Position numbers and translations under genes: made by a program. The notes under the pieces were generated by a model. It had not been told where the DNA came from. It was given only the letters and a program-made list of their open reading frames with translations, and did no database searches. DNA of 64,000 bases from Lachnospiraceae bacterium (lineage in GTDB: Bacteria > Bacillota > Clostridia > Lachnospirales > Lachnospiraceae), in the NCBI GenBank assembly GCA_910575835.1, contig CAJTGB010000002.1, positions 62,001-126,000 of the forward strand, written 5' to 3'. Positions 61,600 to 64,000 of the stretch are shown here, piece after piece (positions within the stretch are counted from its first letter, which is position 1; the number at the start of each line of letters is the position of its first letter).

Positions 61600-62529
61600 C
61601 TAGCGGATCCAGGTTCCCGTCCTGCCCTTCAACGCGTCGTTCAACTTATCAAACGATGTGATCAGCGCGCTTCTGCCCTCGCCCTTCTCAATAAAGGATA
61701 CGGATGCGCTGAACTTCGGAAGCATATTATACTCCCCGAAATGTCCCTCTTCCATATATTGCTTCGCCTGTCCAAGATCGATCTCGCCAAGCTCCTCTTC
61801 CTGCGGCCTGCCCATGTTGATCTTCACCTTCTCTACACTGGTGAGGATGATCAGCTCATCTGCGTTGATCTCTTCCGCCATCCGGCCTGCCGCCAGATCC
61901 TTCTCGATCACCGCGCTTGCTCCCCGAAGATGATGATCCTGTTCAAGCACCGGGATTCCGCCGCCGCCGCAGGCGACCACGATCTGATCCGCATCCAAGA
62001 GCGCACGGATCGCATCGATCTCCACAATACGGACAGGATTCGGCGCAGACACGATCCTCCGGTATCCCTTCCCGGGCTCTTCTACGATATAATTGCCCTT
62101 CTTGCGCTCCTCATTCGCTTCTTCTACATTCATATAACGTCCCAGGATCTTCGTCGGCGTATAGAACGCTTCGTCATACGGGTCCACGATCACCTGTGTC
62201 AGTATCGTACTGACAGTCCGGTAAATGCCCCGATCCAGCAGCTCTTCGCGGATACCGTTCTGCAGGTCATATCCGATATACCCCTGACTCATAGCAGAGC
62301 ACACCGACATCGGCGCCGGTGTATAGTCCTGGTGCGTCTTGCCGAATTCATTCATCGCCGTGTGGATCATACCCACCTGCGGCGCATTGCTGTGGGTGAT
62401 CGCCACCTGGTATTCCGCCTTGATCAGATCGGCGATTACCCCGGCCGTCTTCTTAACCGCTATCTTCTGCTCCGGCAGCGTAGTTCCAAGCGCGCGGTGT
62501 CCCAGCGCAACCACAACCCTTTTCTTCAT
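61600..62529 (-). CDS. arcC: Carbamate kinase, GHRALG variant
   Basis: 309 residues of the amino acid kinase fold. It has THSNAPQVGM, APMSVCSAMSQGYIGYDLQN, VVACGGGGIPV and DEAFYTPTKILG typical of carbamate kinases. The first loop reads ALGHRALG where standard ArcC has ALGGNALG. As the rest is well conserved, this looks like a separate clade and not a damaged gene. It makes ATP from carbamoyl phosphate, or the reverse. It follows a flavodoxin-like gene by 49 bp. The link to purine or allantoin use is a guess from the Mo-hydroxylase maturation genes elsewhere in the window. Confidence 0.88.
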   Translation of the reverse strand: MKKRVVVALGHRALGTTLPEQKIAVKKTAGVIADLIKAEYQVAITHSNAPQVGMIHTAMNEFGKTHQDYTPAPMSVCSAMSQGYIGYDLQNGIREELLDRGIYRTVSTILTQVIVDPYDEAFYTPTKILGRYMNVEEANEERKKGNYIVEEPGKGYRRIVSAPNPVRIVEIDAIRALLDADQIVVACGGGGIPVLEQDHHLRGASAVIEKDLAAGRMAEEINADELIILTSVEKVKINMGRPQEEELGEIDLGQAKQYMEEGHFGEYNMLPKFSASVSFIEKGEGRSALITSFDKLNDALKGRTGTWIR

Positions 62530-62578
62530 ATTACAATCCTTCTTTCTAAGTTCTCTATCCAGACTCAGGCTCCTCCAT

Positions 62579-63196
62579 CTACCGAATGAAGTTCGTCGCT
62601 ACTCTTTCTTCCTTCTTCGGCAGGCCGTATTCCTTCTTTCCAAGCTCAATGCTCTTCATCAGGAAAGACATGTTCCTTGCCAGGGTACGCATAATCTGCA
62701 TTCCCTCGCCGTCCTCGGCAGCCTCCGCAGCATTATTGCCATGGATACTGTTCCAATACTGGCCGGATGCCACCGGCATTCCGCTGATGGTAAAATACTT
62801 GTTCAGCTCGTCAAATGTCGCGGACAGACCTCCCCTTCTCGCTGAGACCACACTCGCTCCCACCTTCATCGTCTTATCGAAACGAGTGCTGTAAAAGAGC
62901 CTGTCTAAGAATGCGATCAGTGTCGCATTGGCAGAAGCATAATATACCGGACTTCCGACTACCAGCCCGTCGCACTCCCCAAAGGTCTTCGCGGTCTCAT
63001 TTACCAGATCGTCAAACGCACATTTCCCTGTCTTGGCGCACGCGCCGCAGGCAACACATCCCCTGATAGCTCTATTGCCCACCTGGATCAATTCTGTCTC
63101 AATATCATTCTCAGCAAATATCTTCTCCATCTCATGCAATGCGGTATAGGTACTGCCCTGCGCATGCGGGCTTCCGTTGATCAATAATACTTTCAT
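62579..63196 (-). CDS. Flavodoxin-fold NAD(P)H-dependent FMN reductase-like protein
   Basis: 205 residues. VLLINGSPHAQGSTYTAL is the FMN phosphate loop and VVGSPVYYASANATLIAFLDRLFY the second flavin-binding segment. RGCVACGACAKTGKCAFDD is the Cys motif common in clostridial members. It probably reduces flavin, quinones or iron. GGAGGG precedes the ATG. It is followed by carbamate kinase. Confidence 0.88.
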   Translation of the reverse strand: MKVLLINGSPHAQGSTYTALHEMEKIFAENDIETELIQVGNRAIRGCVACGACAKTGKCAFDDLVNETAKTFGECDGLVVGSPVYYASANATLIAFLDRLFYSTRFDKTMKVGASVVSARRGGLSATFDELNKYFTISGMPVASGQYWNSIHGNNAAEAAEDGEGMQIMRTLARNMSFLMKSIELGKKEYGLPKKEERVATNFIR

Positions 63197-63367
63197 GGTG
63201 CTTCCCTCCTGAAAAATAAGATAGTGCTATTGTATCATTCCAATCCATATCCAGCAAGATTTGTTTTTTGATTTTTTTGCTTCTTAATGTTATACTATAT
63301 ATGATCTACATATATACATAATAGAATGTAAAGAAAGATTCAGAAAGAATACGAGGTGATCTATCAT

Positions 63368-63985
63368 ATGAAACTTTACAAATTATGCAGCGCCAAACTC
63401 ATGAAGCGGAATACAGCGGCGGCAATGATCCTGGCAGCAATTGCCGGCAGCCTGGCAGGATGCGGACGGATAGCAGACATCGGGAAAGACAAAGCCGCCG
63501 ACATTGCATTGGAGGATGCAAGCCTGTCCGAGTCGGATGTCACCCGTCTTAGGATTTCCAAAGATACGGATAACGGAAAAGGTATCTATGAAGTAGCATT
63601 TACTATGAACACTACCGAATATGAATATGAGATCCTGGCTTCCAACGGAGACATCCTAAGCGCTGATTTCAAGGAATTGCAGGGATCCAACGATCCGCAA
63701 CCGCAGGGATCCAACGATCCGCAACCGCAGGGATCAGACAGCCATGACAGCTCCAATCATGGTGCAGTTCCCCAGGCAGACGTTCAGATCAGTTCCGAGC
63801 AGGCATCGAAGCTGGCATTAGATCGGGTTCCCGGAGCAACCGAACAAGATCTGAAGATCGAACTGGATTATGATGACGGCTATTACAAATACGAAGGTGA
63901 CATCATATACGATCAGAAAGAATACGAATTCGAAATCGACGCGAATACCGGAGATTTTCTGGAATGGAAAGAAGAGAGACATTAA
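63368..63985 (+). CDS. PepSY-domain lipoprotein with internal repeat
   Basis: 205 residues from ATG 63368 (GAGGTGAT upstream). The signal peptide ends in a lipobox (GSLAGCGR, lipid Cys32). Two PepSY-like units (about 40-100 and 130-205; ISSEQASKLALDRVPGATEQDL, then EYEFEIDANTGDFLEW) are joined by a linker with the repeat QGSNDPQP twice and a third partial copy. PepSY domains often bind peptidases or ligands at the cell surface. A hairpin covers the stop codon. Confidence 0.85.
   Translation: MKLYKLCSAKLMKRNTAAAMILAAIAGSLAGCGRIADIGKDKAADIALEDASLSESDVTRLRISKDTDNGKGIYEVAFTMNTTEYEYEILASNGDILSADFKELQGSNDPQPQGSNDPQPQGSDSHDSSNHGAVPQADVQISSEQASKLALDRVPGATEQDLKIELDYDDGYYKYEGDIIYDQKEYEFEIDANTGDFLEWKEERH
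63668..63740 (+). repeat. 24-bp in-frame tandem repeat
   Basis: CAGGGATCCAACGATCCGCA followed by ACCG occurs twice (about 63679-63726), and a third partial copy (CAGGGATC) follows. It encodes the QGSNDPQP linker repeat. Confidence 0.8.
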
Positions 63986-63997
63986 TCTCTCTTCTTT
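63968..63997 (+). terminator. Terminator overlapping the PepSY stop codon
   Basis: AAAGAAGAGAG and CTCTCTTCTTT pair perfectly around the stop codon, with T-rich DNA in the right arm. The window ends here. Confidence 0.5.
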
Positions 63998-64000
63998 ATC

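Overview
The window reads as chromosomal DNA of an anaerobic, low-to-mid-GC Firmicute, most likely a Lachnospiraceae gut clostridium. Pointers are the glycyl-radical hydroxyproline dehydratase and its activase, an anaerobic ribonucleotide reductase activase, NrdR, YlmC/YmxH, YitT, several AAA-ATPase/PD-(D/E)XK proteins, GH127/GH43/GH5 glycosidases and strong GGAGG-type ribosome binding sites. The species cannot be named from sequence alone. No rRNA, tRNA, CRISPR array or replication origin was seen.

Layout. 0-6.3 kb: the 3' part of a lipoprotein peptidyl-prolyl isomerase, a phosphoesterase, a 60-residue protein, and a malic enzyme-aspA operon divergent from a LysR regulator with a palindromic site next to the operon promoter. 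6.4-16.6 kb: a first AAA/PD-(D/E)XK protein, an AT-richer block (aminoacyl-tRNA deacylase, AgrC-like histidine kinase, unknown protein, small membrane protein), clpB behind a degenerate CIRCE-like site, a second AAA/PD-(D/E)XK protein and a Y-family polymerase. 16.7-25.9 kb: a YitT protein, then a molybdenum cluster: MobA-like/ModE-like fusion, molybdopterin-binding protein, XdhC-like protein, MoaA, MOSC-MogA fusion and ModABC. A near-identical 24-bp palindrome occurs twice inside this cluster.

25.9-32 kb is a decayed accessory region: an orphan reading frame, a nucleotidyltransferase with an internal deletion and a lost 3' end, an IS200-type element rich in TTTA-loop hairpins, a frameshifted and truncated tyrosine recombinase, an MBL-fold hydrolase behind a 10-codon leader, a KilA-N remnant, a ParE/Phd toxin-antitoxin pair and a LytTR-DUF3021 pair. 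32.4-39.7 kb: an XRE regulator and a carbohydrate operon (binding protein, two permeases, GH127) divergent from an AraC regulator.

39.7-48.5 kb links to hydroxyproline use: proC, a third AAA/PD-(D/E)XK protein, a GntR/FCD regulator, NrdG, a TetR regulator, acylphosphatase, and a hypE-hypD operon with a clear promoter and a direct-repeat operator. HypD makes pyrroline-5-carboxylate from trans-4-hydroxyproline, and ProC would reduce it to proline. 48.5-57.7 kb: DUF1848, an HD hydrolase, an RND pump with a roughly 250-residue coiled-coil insertion, an SDR, exonuclease III, TruA, NrdR and a GNAT enzyme. 57.7-64 kb: a small protein sharing a motif with the one at 2 kb, GH43 and GH5 enzymes, YlmC, ferredoxin, a carbamate kinase variant, a flavodoxin-like reductase and a PepSY lipoprotein.
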